Assembly: GCA_021613375.1 (NCBI GenBank)
Contig: CM038714.1
Location: 40,771,123-40,835,122 of the forward strand
Length of the DNA: 64,000 nucleotides
Direction of reading: 5' to 3'
Origin: Megaleporinus macrocephalus
Lineage: Eukaryota; Chordata; Actinopteri; Characiformes; Anostomidae
This document shows, in pieces, positions 21,885 to 34,244 of this stretch; position 1 is the stretch's first letter, and every line of letters begins with the position of its first letter. The position numbers were made by a program, and so were the translations under genes. The notes beneath the pieces are model-generated. The model did not search any database, was not told the DNA's origin, and worked only from the letters and a program-made list of their open reading frames with translations.

Positions 21885-24800
21885 CAAAAACCTGTACAGT
21901 TCTTTAACCATCTAAAAACCTATATAGTTCTTAAAACATCTAAAAGCCTGTACAGTTCTAAAAACATCTAAAAGCCTGTGCAGTTCTAAAACCATCTAAA
22001 AGCCTGTGCAGTTCTAAAACCATCTAAAAACCTATACAGTTCTATAACCATCTAAAAGCCTGTGCAGTTCTAAAACCATCTAAAAACCTATACAGTCCTA
22101 AAACCATCTAAAAACCTATACAGTTCTAAAACAATCTAAATGCCTGTACAGTGCCTGTGCAGTTCTAAAACCATCTAAAAGCCTGTGCAGTTCTAAAACC
22201 ATCTAAATGCCTGTACAGTTCTAAAACCATCTAAAAGCCTGTGCAGTTCTAAACCATCTAAAAACCTATACAGTTCTAAAACAATCTAAATGCCTGTACA
22301 GTTCTAAAACCATCTAAAAGCCTGTGCAGTTCTAAAACCATCTAAAAGCCGGTGCAGTTCTAAAAAGCCTGTACAGTTCTTAAACCATCTAAAAAGCCTG
22401 TGCAGTTCTAAAACCATCTAAAAAGCCTGTACAGTTCTAAAACCATCTAAAAGCCTGTGCAGTTCTAAAAAGCCTGTACAGTTCTTAAACCATCTAAAAA
22501 GCCTGTGCAGTTCTAAAACCATCTAAAAAGCCTGTGCAGTTCTAAAACCATCCAAAAACCTGTACAGTTCTAAAACCATCTAAAAGCCTGTTTAGTTCTT
22601 AAACCATCTAAAAAGCCTGTACAGTTCTAAAACCATCTAAAAGCCTGTGCAGTTCTAAAACCATCTAAAAACCTGTACAGTTCTAAAACCACCTCAAAAG
22701 CCTGTACAGTTCTAAAAAGCCTGTGCAGTTCTAAAACCATCTAAAAGCCTGTGCAGTTCTAAAACCATCTAAAAACCTATACAGTTCTAAAACCATCTAA
22801 AAAACCTATACCGTTCTAAAACAATCTAAATGCCTGTACAGTTCTAAAACCATCTAAAAGCCTGTGCAGTTCTAAAACCATCTAAAAGCCTATACAGTTC
22901 TAAAACCATCTAAAAACCTATACAGTTCTAAAACAATCTAAATGCCTGTACAGTTCTAAAACCATCTAAAAGCCTGTGCAGTTCTAAAACCATCTAAAAG
23001 CCTGTGCAGTTCTAAAACCATCTAAATGCCTGTACAGTTCTAAAACCATCTAAAAGCCTGTGCAGTTCTAAAACCATCTAAAAGCCTGTGCAGTTCTAAA
23101 ACCATCTAAATGCCTGTACAGTTCTGAAACCATCTAAAAGCCTGTGCAGTTCTAAACCATATAAAAACCTATACAGTTCTAAAACAATCTAAATGCCTGT
23201 ACAGTTCTAAAACCATCTAAAAGCATGTGCAGTTGTAAAACCATCTAAAAGCCTGTGCAGTTCTAAAACCATCTAAAAGCCTGTGCAGTTCTAAAAAGCC
23301 TGTACAGTTCTTAAACCATCTAAAACGCCTGTATAGTTCTTAAACCATCTAAAAAGCCTGTACAGTTCTAAAACCATCTAAAAAGCCTGTGCAGTTCTAA
23401 AACTATCTAAAAACCTGTACAGTTCTAAAACCATCTAAAAGCCTATACAGTTCTAAAACCATCTAAAGACCTATACAGTTCTAAAACCATCTAAAAGCCT
23501 GTGCAGTTCTAAAACCATCTAAATGCCTGTACAGTTCTAAAACCATCTAAAAGCCTGTGCAGTTCTAAACCATCTAAAAACATGTACAGTTCTAAAACAA
23601 TCTAAATGCCTGTACAGTTCTAAAACCATCTAAAAGCCTGTGCAGTTCTAAAACCATCTAAAAGCGTGTGCAGTTCTAAAACCATCTAAAAGCCTGTGCA
23701 GTTCTAAAAAGCCTGTACAGTTCTTAAACCATCTAAAAAGCCTGTGCAGTTCTAAAAAGCCTGTGCAGTTCTAAAACCATCTAAAAGCCTGTATAGTTCT
23801 TAAACCATCTAAAAAGCCTGTACAGTTCTAAAACCATCTAAAAGCCTGTGCAGTTCTAAAACTATCTAAAAACCTGTACAGTTCTAAAACCATCTAAAAG
23901 CCTATACAGTTCTAAAACCATCTAAAGACCTATACAGTTCTAAAACCATCTAAAAGCCTGTGCAGTTCTAAAACAATCTAAAAGCCTGTGCAGTTCTAAA
24001 ACAATCTAAATGCCTGTACAGTTCTAAAACCATCTAAATGCCTGTACAGTTCTAAAACAATCTAAATGCCTGTGCAGTTCTAAAACCATCTAAAAGCCCG
24101 TGCAGTTCTAAACCATCTAAAAACCTATACAGTTCTAAAACAATCTAAAAGCCTGTGCAGTTCTAAAAAGCCTGTACAGTTCTTAAACCATCTAAAAAGC
24201 CTGTGCAGTTCTAAAACCATCTAAAAACCTGTACAGTTCTAAGACCATCTAAAAGCCTGTGCAGTTCTAAAACCATCTAAATGCCTGTACAGTTCTAAAA
24301 CCATCTAAAAGCCTGTGCAGTTCTAAAAAGCCTGTACAGTTCTTAAACCATCTAAAAAGCCTGTGCAGTTCTAAAACTATCTAAAAACCTATACAGTTCT
24401 AAAACAATCTAAAAGCCTGTACAGTTCTAAAAAGCCTGTACAGTTCTTAAACCATCTAAAAAGCCTGTGCAGTTCTAAAACCATCTAAAAACCTATACAG
24501 TTCTAAAACAATCTAAAAGCCTGTACAGTTTTAAAAAGCCTGTACAGTTCTTAAACCATCTAAAAAGCCTGTACAGTTCTTAAACCATCTAAAAAGCCTG
24601 TGCAATCCTAAAACCATCTAAATGCCTGTACAGTTCTAAAACCATCTAAAAACCTATACAGTTCTAAAACCATCTAAAAGCCTGTACAGTTCTAAAAAGC
24701 CTGTACAGTGCTTAAACCATCTAAAAGCCTGTACAGTTCTAAAAAGCCTGTACAGTGCTTAAACCATCTAAAAAGCCTGTGCAGTTCTAAAACTATCTAA

Positions 24801-25487
24801 AACCTGTACAGTTCTAAAACCATCTAAAAGCCTGTGCAGTTCTAAAACCATCTAAATGCCTGTACAGTTCTAAAACCATCTAAAAGCCTGTACAGTTCTA
24901 AAAAGCCTGTACAGTGCTTAAACCATCTAAAAAGCCTGTGCAGTTCTAAAACTATCTAAAACCTGTACAGTTCTAAAACCATCTAAAACCCTGTACAGTT
25001 CTAAAACCATCTAAAAGCCTGTACAGTTCTAAAAAGCCTGTACAGTTCTTAAACCATCTAAAAAGCCTGTGCAGTTCTAAAACCATCTAAAACCCTGTAC
25101 AGTTCTAAAACCATCTAAAAGCCTGTACAGTTCTAAAAAGCCTGTGCAGTTCTAAAATCATCTAAAAAGCCTGTGCAGTTCTAAAACCATCTAAAAAGCC
25201 TGTGCAGTTCTAAAACCATCTAAAACCCTGTACAGTTCTAAAACCATCTAAAAGCCTGTACAGTTCTAAAACCATCTAAAAGCCTGTACAGTTCTAAAAC
25301 AATCTAAAAGCCTGTACAGTTCTAAAACCATCTAAAACCCTGTACAGTTCTAAAACCATCTAAAAGCCTGTACAGTTCTAAAAAGCCTGTGCAGTTCTAA
25401 AATCATCTAAAAAGCCTGTGCAGTTCTAAACCCATCTAAAAAGCCTGTGCAGTTCTAAACCCATCTAAAAGCCTGTGCAGTTCTAAA
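21885..25487. repeat. 28/19-bp minisatellite array inside Tc1-like element (roughly 130 units)
   Basis: The full unit is about 28 bp, 'ctaaaaccatctaaaagcct' plus 'gtgcagtt'. A short 19-bp form lacks 'ccatctaaa' (ctaaaaagcctgtgcagtt). Variants alternate gtgcag/gtacag/atacag, ccatct/caatct/ctatct, and agcc/tgcc/aacc. The unit resembles the Tc1-type transposase coding stretch for K-H-L-K-K-P-A-Q-F (aaacatctaaaa...gcctgcacagttc). The array sits where that stretch would be, between N-terminal and C-terminal remnants of the transposase. Confidence 0.95.
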
Positions 25488-25494
25488 GTGCAAA

Positions 25495-25740
25495 AGGCCA
25501 GTGATCCAAAGCATACTGTGAAATCAACCCTAGACTTTTAAAGGAAAAGAAGTGGAACGTTCATCAATGACAAATCAATGAATAGACTTTAGTCCAATAA
25601 TTATTTTCTGAAAGTAAAACGCCTCAAGATTTTGCAGGGACTGAAGGCAGTTACAATAAATGTCTGACAGAGTATCACCAGAGAAGAAACCCAGCGTCCT
25701 GTGATGTTTAGGGGTTCCAGACTTCAGTCGGCAAAAGGTC
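25495..25740 (+). pseudogene. Tc1-like transposase C-terminal remnant
   Basis: Just after the array, 25500-25518 reads 'SDPKHT', the conserved block around the second Asp of Tc1 transposases (usually NDPKHT). It continues as 'VKSTLDF' then, after a frameshift, 'KEKKW'. Further on, 25677-25735 reads 'REETQR' and 'GSRLQ', near the normal C-terminus. The section with the WPxxSPDLNPIEH block is largely lost or scrambled. It is a relic with at least two frame changes. Confidence 0.6.
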
Positions 25741-25979
25741 AATTAAGTCAAATTGAGGAATGTATGATTAATGTAAAATTGTTATTTTGTCCAATTAATC
25801 GTGAGCCCCTCACAATGAGGGGATGGTGTATGCAAATTGTAGTAACTTCTACACAGTTCACTTCACTTTAAGCTCATATTTATTACTTAATTTCACCTCC
25901 AATATGCTGTACTGAACTGCTAAAACAATAATAACTTTGTTGAATTCCAAGTATCTATGGATCTATATTCTACACTGTA

Positions 25980-26428
25980 AATATAATGTTGCCTCCCTAC
26001 TGGATATATTTGAAACTGCAGTAGCAAACCCAAACATAAGGTTCATTATGACTGTAAATAAAAGTGATTAAGAGATTCATAAAGGGATCATTATTAACAG
26101 CAAGTCCAGCTAATCCCGTGGCTATTGCTCCATGGCTTCACAGACTTCTCTCAAACCCTGTTAACCATGTATATCTACCATTACTTCAGCTAAATGTTAG
26201 TTTCAGCCAGCGCACCAGATTTTGAAAGTAAAGGGTTGTTTTCTACTCAAGACAAAGCTAACAAACATCTTTGAATAAGAAAGCTCATTCGTTTGTATTA
26301 TTAGTATTGCTAAATTTAAGCTGTGTGTACAAACGCCCTCTGTAAAAGATTTAAAATGTAAAACCCTGGCCTCAGTTTAACTGCCAGTCTAAAAATTAGC
26401 ATCTAAATGGTAACTTTATTAAGTAGAT
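25980..26428. other. Unassigned intergenic sequence
   Basis: No gene or repeat family recognised. Confidence 0.45.
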
Positions 26429-26500
26429 CAGTGGTTCCCAAACTGCAGGACACGTGTGGGCCCCCGAGGGGTACTTCAAATGGCAATGGAGAGACGCCAA
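26429..26500. mobile_element. hAT-like terminus fragment
   Basis: 'cagtggttcccaaactgcag' is a typical hAT-superfamily terminal sequence (CAGxGGTTCCCAAACT). I did not find the matching inverted end nearby, so only one end may remain. Confidence 0.35.
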
Positions 26501-28291
26501 AAACATTAAAAAAAACAGTTGCACTCTGGCTTCTCCTGAGCACCACATGTTCAGCAGACACTAAAGCTGTGCAACTGTCTCAGTGTCTGGCTGCCAGTCG
26601 ATGTGTGGTCCACTGTGTCAGTGCTGGTGTTTTCTGCTGTTTTTTTTTTTTATCTTGGTACATCAATAGCCTGCCTTTAGAAAACGGCTGAACACAGCGG
26701 GCAGCGTTTTAAACAAACATTAGATTTGGAACATGACTGGATGCCTTTCTGCCTCAGAATACTGTTTGAGTACACAGCGTTTATTACGTTTCAGACAGCC
26801 TAAGGACAGTCGAGTTAATTCAGTTTAGTGCTTGCTGCTGTGTGCGTGAATGAAGCGAGTATCCATTACTAACTGCCATAAAGGCCTGTCCTTGTTAAGT
26901 CGTGTACTTCAGTTATTTGTTTTTTTGCTGTTGTAGACGTTGTTTGGCTTGTGGTGGACATGGTGTATTAGTTTGTAGCTGGTGTGCGGTCTTTCGTTTT
27001 TTTTATTTATTTATTTATTTTTTTTTTTTTAAGCACTGCATTGTGCTTGTAGCGCTGTTAATGCTGAGCAAATGATGTTACCAGGGCAGGTTTCAGGTGG
27101 GCCTGACCACTATTTTACCTGTTATATAAAAGAACAAAGAGTGCAAAATGATGGAGGACACCACTTGCCCAGGAGCAAGCAGAATGATACAAAAAAAAAA
27201 ATAATAATAGTAATAACTTGTATATTTTATTTCTCTTTACAGCAAACAGGGTGTTGACAGTAGGATGCTACCACTACCACTGAGTGCTGATTGTTTGGTG
27301 AACAGAGCAGCTCATTGGGTGGGTGAGTGGCACTCACTGATGCCATGGATGTACATGAGGAGCCATTATGAGGTCCTTATACTTATAGCTGTTCTGAAGT
27401 CTAAGTCTAATTTTGCTGGTTTGTGTTCAGTAAATAAATGGATTCTTCTATGTAAACTTTCAAGTATTTTAAAAGTCTGATCAAATACTTAAATGCTCTG
27501 TGTTGATATTTTGGACTCCCTCAGCAGCGCCAACTAGCGTCTGACAAACCCAGAGACGTTACTGAGTGACAGTTCTTCTGTCTACACATCCTCTGACTGT
27601 GATGTATTAGATCTGAGACCCGAATTAGTGAAAATTTTCTTAATCACTGTTCATTCAACTGCTATAAACTCGCTTATGCAGCAGCCTTTGTTATTGTTGA
27701 GAGAAATAATTATCATCATATGTATTTAGTATTAACCTTGTTTTTGTGGAGTCTTACCAAATGGACTTTTATCACCATCTCATACTACCCTTTCTCTGCA
27801 GACCCTTTGTCTCCTGCCATTAAGGTGATACCAATCACCCCCCAAGGTGGCAACATATCAACCCCCCCCCTTAATGTTGACACCCCAAACTACCCCCTTC
27901 CTGTTTGACCCTTTTCTGACTTCTACTTAGACTGGACTAGACTGATATAGAGGTGGACTAGACTGAACTTCAAGAGACTGGACCGACAACAGGCCGATGA
28001 CCTGCATGCACGTGATTAAGACTGCTTTAAGACCACTAACAGACTGGTGGTGATCGACTGAGCTGTACCCATACAATCTGTGTGTGTCAATAACCTCAAG
28101 TCAATGCTAAAGGTCTTCGGACTTCTGATTCCTGAAGGCCAAATTTCTACATTGCTAATGAAAAAAGTTCCAGAGCTCCAAAGTACAGAAACTCCCGAAA
28201 GTTACTTGTTAAGGATTATTGATTTTTAAGGTAAATGTTAACAAAGTACACTGACAGGAAACAAGGTTCTGTATTACTACTCTTCTAAAAA
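26501..28291. other. Unassigned intergenic sequence
   Basis: Contains T-rich runs and a (TTTA)n patch (about 27000-27030), an A-run with AAT units (27190-27215) and a C-run near 27864. No exon or RNA gene recognised; the ORFs here show no domain. Confidence 0.45.
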
Positions 28292-28975
28292 TACACTCAC
28301 TGAGGGCGTTATTGGATGCACCTGCCTTGTAGCTACACTTATTGAAAATGTTATCAGCCCCACTTACCATACAGATACGCTTTGTAGTAGCTTATTTGTT
28401 TCTCCCCCCTTTTACCCAGTTCTCCAGTAGTTAGGACCCTACAAGGAACACCACAGAGCAGGGATTATCTTGATGGTGGATAATTCTCAGATAGTGGTGT
28501 GTTAGTGTGTGTTTTGCTGGAACGAGTGGATCAGACACAGAGGTGCAGTTGGAGTTTTTACACCAGCTAAAATGATTGAAATGAAGATTAAATGAAATGT
28601 AAACATCATGTGTATCACAGTTTGATGACCAGCACAAACTGTGCAGCAACAGTTGAGCTATTGACTTTCCATCTACAAGCTGGACCTACAAAGTAGGAGT
28701 GTCTAGTAGAGTGAAGAGTGAGTGGACACTGTTTAAACACATACCAGCGCAACACACACTAACACACCACCATGTCGGTGTCACTGCAGTGCTGAGAATG
28801 ACCCACCACCCGAATATATACCTGCTCCGTGGCGGTCCTGACCATTTCAGAACAGGGTAAAAGGGGGCTAACAAAGTATGCAGAGGATACTCGGCAACCA
28901 CAAAGTGTTTCTATATGGCAAGTGGAGCTGATACAATAGACAATGGGTGTAAATACAAGATATGTGTACCCAGTG
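28292..28975. mobile_element. Palindromic non-autonomous Tc1-type element
   Basis: The two halves are imperfect inverted copies. 'ggtgtgttagtgtgtgtttt' (about 28497) answers 'gcgcaacacacactaacaca' (about 28747), and 'ttatcagccccacttaccat' (about 28351) answers 'atggcaagtggagctgat' (28916-28933). The order of blocks matches a widespread element I know from ostariophysan genomes. No coding capacity. Further fragments of the same family lie at 35195-35480, 44431-44760 and probably 3495-3540. Its outer ends are eroded. Confidence 0.7.
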
Positions 28976-30179
28976 CAGTGCTTAGTGTGTGTATATAAAA
29001 TTAGAGAAATATAAATAAAGACATAAATATGAGTCTTCACGGTCAATTGTGTGCCTTAAATGAATTTCCCAAGAGAAAGAGACAGATTTGTGCCTTTTGT
29101 ATGAATGTTTCTTAATAGAAAAGAAACTGAAAGAGCCTGAAGTCAAGAAGAAGCATTTGAAATCAATGTAACTCTAAAAAAAACATAATTGCAGGTGAAT
29201 ATGGTAGTTACGTTCCCTAACTAAAGCTCCATCCCAGTGACAGTTTTGTATCTTTGTGAGTGTATGTCTGGTGTGTGGTATCATCTCATCATAAACATGG
29301 GCTTTGTGCTAGATTTCTTCTTCTCTTTTTTAAAAGTTCCATTTATTACAGTAGTCTTCTAATAAAACTTGCCTTTCATTCTAATAACCCATACGTGTTT
29401 GTTCGATAGCTTATTTATTCCCATTTTGTTGACTGCCAGTTGTTGTGAGAATCAAGATCAACCAGTCAGAATCATACATTAATTAATAATCAAGATTTTT
29501 TAATATTTTATTTTGACAATAATGTGATTTATATTAGTCCTAAAATAACTGCAATGCAATTGGATAAAATCTAATGATGTTGAATATTGCTTGTTGGTGT
29601 TGTTAACGAGGTTATTCTACAGTTTGTGTTTTTATAATTAAAACCAATGTCCACTTTTTGGCATCTAAGGTCCCTGCGTGACTTCCGTGGATCCTTAGGG
29701 TTTTAAAACACGTAAAGAGTAAAACTCATTGGTCTCTCTTTAGTATCATCAGTATAACCATGAAATGTTTTTTTAGGAATAAATGTTTTGATTTTAGTGC
29801 AATGCAGGGTTGTGGTCAGGCTGCTGGACTGTTACTGATCTCTAGTTTTAACAGAAATATGAAGACTGGCAAAGCCCAATCGAACTGAATGAGTTTTGAA
29901 GGTTTACAGCTTAATAACCTTTAAGGAATCATCCGGTTTAGTCTCCTCTAATATTAACATATAAGAGCAGCCAGTGTTGTTCCTCTTTATCAATTCAAGT
30001 ATTAAAGACAAGGAATAGAAATGACCTAAAGCTCATGGTTATACTGCTATACTGAGGAGAGTCTTTGTCTTAAATCTAAGCACAAAAATATTTTCCTCAA
30101 ATTTTAGTTTTATGTTTTTTGTTATAACTCAGACTTGCAAAATAGATGTAATTTGAACTGGCAAATGTGACAGAACAGG
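28976..30179. other. Unassigned intergenic sequence
   Basis: AT-rich, no gene or repeat family recognised. Confidence 0.45.
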
Positions 30180-30480
30180 TAGCAGCAAAGCAGCTCACAC
30201 TGTAGGACTAAAATGTTTCAGTGGCTGGTGCTTCAGTAGCTGTGGACGCGTGAAGCTCCCATTACACAGATACATGTTTGACAGCGTGTAGCTGCTTCTA
30301 GGCTCGAAACGGGCCAATTAGAGTGCATATTAGGTGGAGACATGGCTCAGGCTTATGATCCCCAGATTTGGTGGATGTTTTCAGGATGGCTTGTGTGTCC
30401 TCATTAAACTCCTGGACCCCCAACATCTACTAAAGACACCCACAGTTGACTCCAGTGTTCTCCAAGCTGACAATGCTCTT
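30180..30480. other. Candidate conserved non-coding element
   Basis: A repeat-free, compositionally mixed stretch inside AT-rich DNA, including 'acatgtttgacagcgtgtag' and 'gggccaattagagtgcatat'. An 83-codon frame starting at 30334 has no recognisable domain. Texture-based call only. Confidence 0.2.
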
Positions 30481-31465
30481 GAAGAGCTTGGTTTCATTTT
30501 TTTTTTCTGTGCCGTCTCTGTTTCTGTCCAATTCCTGTGGATAGGGATAAATGGACTGGTGCCATCTGTTTCTTGTGTTGTTTAAAGAATACAATATCAG
30601 TTGTTTGCTTTTAATTAATTATGATTATAATAACAGCTGCCTATGAATAGAATTATTTCATACATAATCAATGTTTTAAAAATGTAAAAGTAAACTGTGT
30701 CGGTATATAGAAAGTGTCTTTATTGGTTAATTAGAGCACCATTTAGTGACCTGGAGCTATACTAATTAGATACAATATAATACAAATTATTGTAAATAAA
30801 ACAATTTGTTAGTTTTATTATAAATGTTAGAATTTCTTTTGGAGCTACCTCACTGATCAATCATCAGAGTCATGTAGACAGGAGCTACAGAGACTGTAGG
30901 AATGTATGAAATAATTCAATTTGGCAGCAATTATTATAATTAATGTCAAAAGCAAACAATTGATATTGTGTTCTTTAAACAACAGCAGAAAGAGATGATA
31001 TCAGTTTGCATCCAAATGTTGTGATGTCAGTTGTCTTCAATAAACAGGAGACATTTTGGATGTGTTTTGGAAATTGCATACCTGAAAAGATGACAGCCAT
31101 CAATTTGAATATTTGTTGAATAACACCTATAGTTTATTTCCTCAGGTCCACTTACAAAGTGCCTTGTAGTTCATCTGTTAGTCTGCATTATTTGTCATCC
31201 CCCCTTTAGTCTGTTCATCAATAGTCAAGGCTCCCACAGGACCCCCGCTAAGCAGGTGTTTTTTGAGCAAATTCTCAATAGTGTAGTGACCCTGACATGT
31301 TAATGCCAACTGTTTTGTCAATCGTCTGCCAACCAAAATGTCCATGATTGGTGACTTTACATGTCAGGCAGCCTTCTTCCTTCAGAGCAGGTGTTTTTGG
31401 TCATAGTGAGCAATGGAATCAAGTATCATGTACAGAGATGTAAGTTTTATAAAGAATATAATAGT
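30481..31465. other. Unassigned AT-rich intergenic sequence
   Basis: No gene or recognised repeat. Confidence 0.45.
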
Positions 31466-32633
31466 GTAAATGGGGCGGACCGGAGTTAATGAGGTAGGCT
31501 AGTATAAACGTGCTAGACTGGTGTAAACGGGGTTAACTGTTGTAAATTGGGGTAGGCTAGTACAAACAGGGTAGGCTGGTGCAAATGGGGCAGGTCAGTA
31601 TAAATGGAGTAGGCTGGTGTAAACAGGGCAGGCCAGTATAAATGGGGTAGGCTGGTGTAAACAGAGCAGGCTAGTGTAAACGTGTATGCTGGTGTAAATG
31701 GGGTAGGCCAGTATAAACGTGTAGGCTGGTGTAAATGGGGTAGGCCAGTATAAACGTGTAGGCTGGTGTAAATGGGGTAGGCTAGTATAAACGTGTAGGC
31801 TGGTGTAAATGGGGTAGGCTAGTATAAACGTGTAGGCTGGTGTAAACAGAGCAGGCTAGTGTAAACGTGTATGCTGGTGTAAATGGGGTAGGCTAGTACA
31901 AACGGGTAGGCTGGTGCAAATGGGTTAGGCTAGTATAAACGTGTAGGCTGGTGTAAATGGGGTAGGCTAGTATAAACGTGTAGGCTGGTGTAAATGGGGT
32001 AGGCTAGTATAAACGTGTAGGCTGGTGTAAATGGGGTAGGCTAGTATAAACGGGTAGGCTGGGGTAAATGGGGTAGGCTAGTATAAACGTGTAGGCTGGT
32101 GTAAATGGGGTAGGCTAGTATAAACGTGTAGGCTGGTGTAAATGGGTTAGGCTAGTATAAACGTGTAGGCTGGTGTAAATGGGGTAGGCTAGTATAAACG
32201 TGTAGGCTGGTGTAAATGGGGTAGGCTAGTATAAACGTATAGGCTGGTGTAAATGGGGTAGGCTAGTATAAACGTGTAGGCTGGTGTAAATGGGGTAGGC
32301 TAGTATAAACGTATAGGCTGGTGTAAATGGGGTAGGCTAGTATAAACGTATAGGCTGGTGTAAATGGGGTAGGCTAGTATAAACGTGTAGGCTGGTGTAA
32401 ATGGGGTAGGCTAGTATAAACGTGTAGGCTGGTGTAAATGGGTTAGGCTAGTGTAAACGTGTAGGCTGGTGTAAATGGGTTAGGCTAGTGTAAACGTATA
32501 GGCTGGTGTAAATGGGTTAGGCTAGTGTAAACGTATAGGCTGGTGTAAATGGGTTAGGCTAGTGTAAACGTATAGGCTGGTGTAAATGGGTTAGGCTAGT
32601 ATAAACGGGTAGGCTGGGGTAAATAGGCTAGGC
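31466..32633. repeat. 37-bp minisatellite array (about 31 units), each a diverged dimer
   Basis: The main unit is taggctggtgtaaatgggg plus taggctagtataaacgtg, that is, a 19-bp and an 18-bp half related to each other. The left end is the most diverged and the centre the most uniform. Late units change 'ggggt' to 'gggtt' and 'acgtgtagg' to 'acgtatagg'. A 5-unit block with the marker 'acagagcaggctag' recurs at 31661 and 31846. Confidence 0.96.
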
Positions 32634-33949
32634 TGATTTTACATTTAACTTAAAATACAATTTGCAATATAATAATAATTAGTTTGATTACAACATTTCA
32701 TTGTTTTTTGCTGAAAAAGTCTGGGAGCTAATGTTTACATTTAGTAGTTTATTACATGGAAATATAATTATAAGGACTACCTTGTAAACTATTTTAAGGT
32801 CATTGTAAACTATTTATGTATTAGGAATGAATAAGTTTCATTTTAGTTGCTGTCTTGCAAATTTATTAGCAAAAATCTTTTAAATACTTTTTATTAGCAA
32901 CTTATTTTTTTAGAAATCAGTCATCATTTTTAAGCTCCTTCTAATAATCTCACTGATATAATGGACAATTTTATATTTTTTATGATTTTCTTTTAAATAC
33001 CCTATGCATGCACTACAGGCACAGCAGTTTATTATTTCAAACATAGCAATCTACACATCAGTTGTTCATGAGTTCTGTTTTATAGACATGCAAATATATT
33101 TATAATGAACAGCATATGTATGCTTGCACCTGAAATATGACTATTTACTCACACTGACTCAATTATTCCTTGATAAGCATGTCACATAAAGACAAATGCT
33201 GGAAAAATAAAAAAATAATTAATATGTATCCCAACATCTCAATACTTAATGACTAATTTACAGAAGACCTCATTTACACATCATAAAAAAAGCTTGCTTT
33301 TGTTTCTGTTTGCAATAATTATAAACTGCTTATTCATATTTTTGTAATCAATGAAAAATCAGACCTTGAAAAAGTGTTATCCTTGTTTACTTGACACCAA
33401 GAGCTCATATAGTGTGTAACTCTCATAGATGAAAAGAAAATATGTAGAATAGAAATCGTAAATTATATCAATCTGAAATCTGAATCCAATATTTCTGACT
33501 GAGCGGATGGCATTTCTCAAACTGAGCCCTGTCAGTGGGGTAAAATATATCTACTGCCAAAAGTAAATTAATGTTTAAACATTTAACTGCCACCGGTAGC
33601 CTGCTAGACAGCTCGTTTTCTTGTTTGATTGCTATTGTTGCGATGGGACTCTTATATGTGCTCATATATTTTGTGAGACAGCTGTTCGCTCTCCCATCTA
33701 GTATATGACCAGCCATTACTAGGCATAACAGGTTTGTCTATCTACTTTTATATCGTTCTGCTTTTGTCTGCTTTCCACATGCACATACCAAAAAATACAG
33801 TTTCCAAATGTGTCAAAACATCCAATTGTGTTTGCTCAAACCTTAACAGTAAAGCTACTAATGAGAGAAGATGCTGCAAACATTGTGGCTTATTGTGGAC
33901 TTCCCAAAGTTATAAGTCTACAGCTTGAGGACGTCTGTTTAAACGCGTG
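32634..33949. other. Unassigned AT-rich intergenic sequence
   Basis: Strongly AT-rich with short chance frames only. Confidence 0.5.
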
Positions 33950-34170
33950 ACGGCACTCCTAAGTCCAGCAGTTGACAGAAAGCACCGCAAATTGAATTCA
34001 TCCTGCTCCCACTCTCATAGAAAGCAAAGCTAATTAATCTTGTTGTCAAGCTTTTCCTCTGCAGAACCTTGTCGGCCAGCTCCACAGGGAGGCTCGGAAA
34101 GATGAGCAGAAGATATGAGTGACCCGCTGCAGAGTTTCTTTGTGATTTGGTGATTTATCAATGCTCCGTC
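33950..34170. other. Candidate conserved non-coding element
   Basis: A complex, repeat-free stretch with homeodomain-like TAATTA sequence ('agctaattaatcttgttg') next to GC-richer sequence. Suggestive texture, no alignment. Confidence 0.2.
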
Positions 34171-34244
34171 TCTCCAGTGTGGTCCTGTAGTTTGGGGGTG
34201 AGAGGTTGTTTGGGTTTGTTCATTCTAACTTGTCTGAAAGTTTG

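Larger units (their letters stand above)
21454..25979 (+). mobile_element. Tc1-like transposon (family d) enlarged by an internal tandem array
   Basis: The left end 'tacagttaaagccataaata' plus 'cttggac' is mirrored by the right end 'ccaagtatctatgg...ctgta' (about 25948-25979). The inner parts 'gacaaagttattgtt' and 'aataataactttgttg' are also inverted matches. Between the ends the left part carries transposase-like remnants ('agaaatactcttcacagcag', 'agatggtttaccacaaaatc'). The right part resumes with transposase coding sequence at 25495-25740. The middle (21885-25487) is a 28/19-bp tandem array. The family is normally about 1.3 kb, so the array has more than tripled it. Numerous stops make it inactive. 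Confidence 0.75.
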
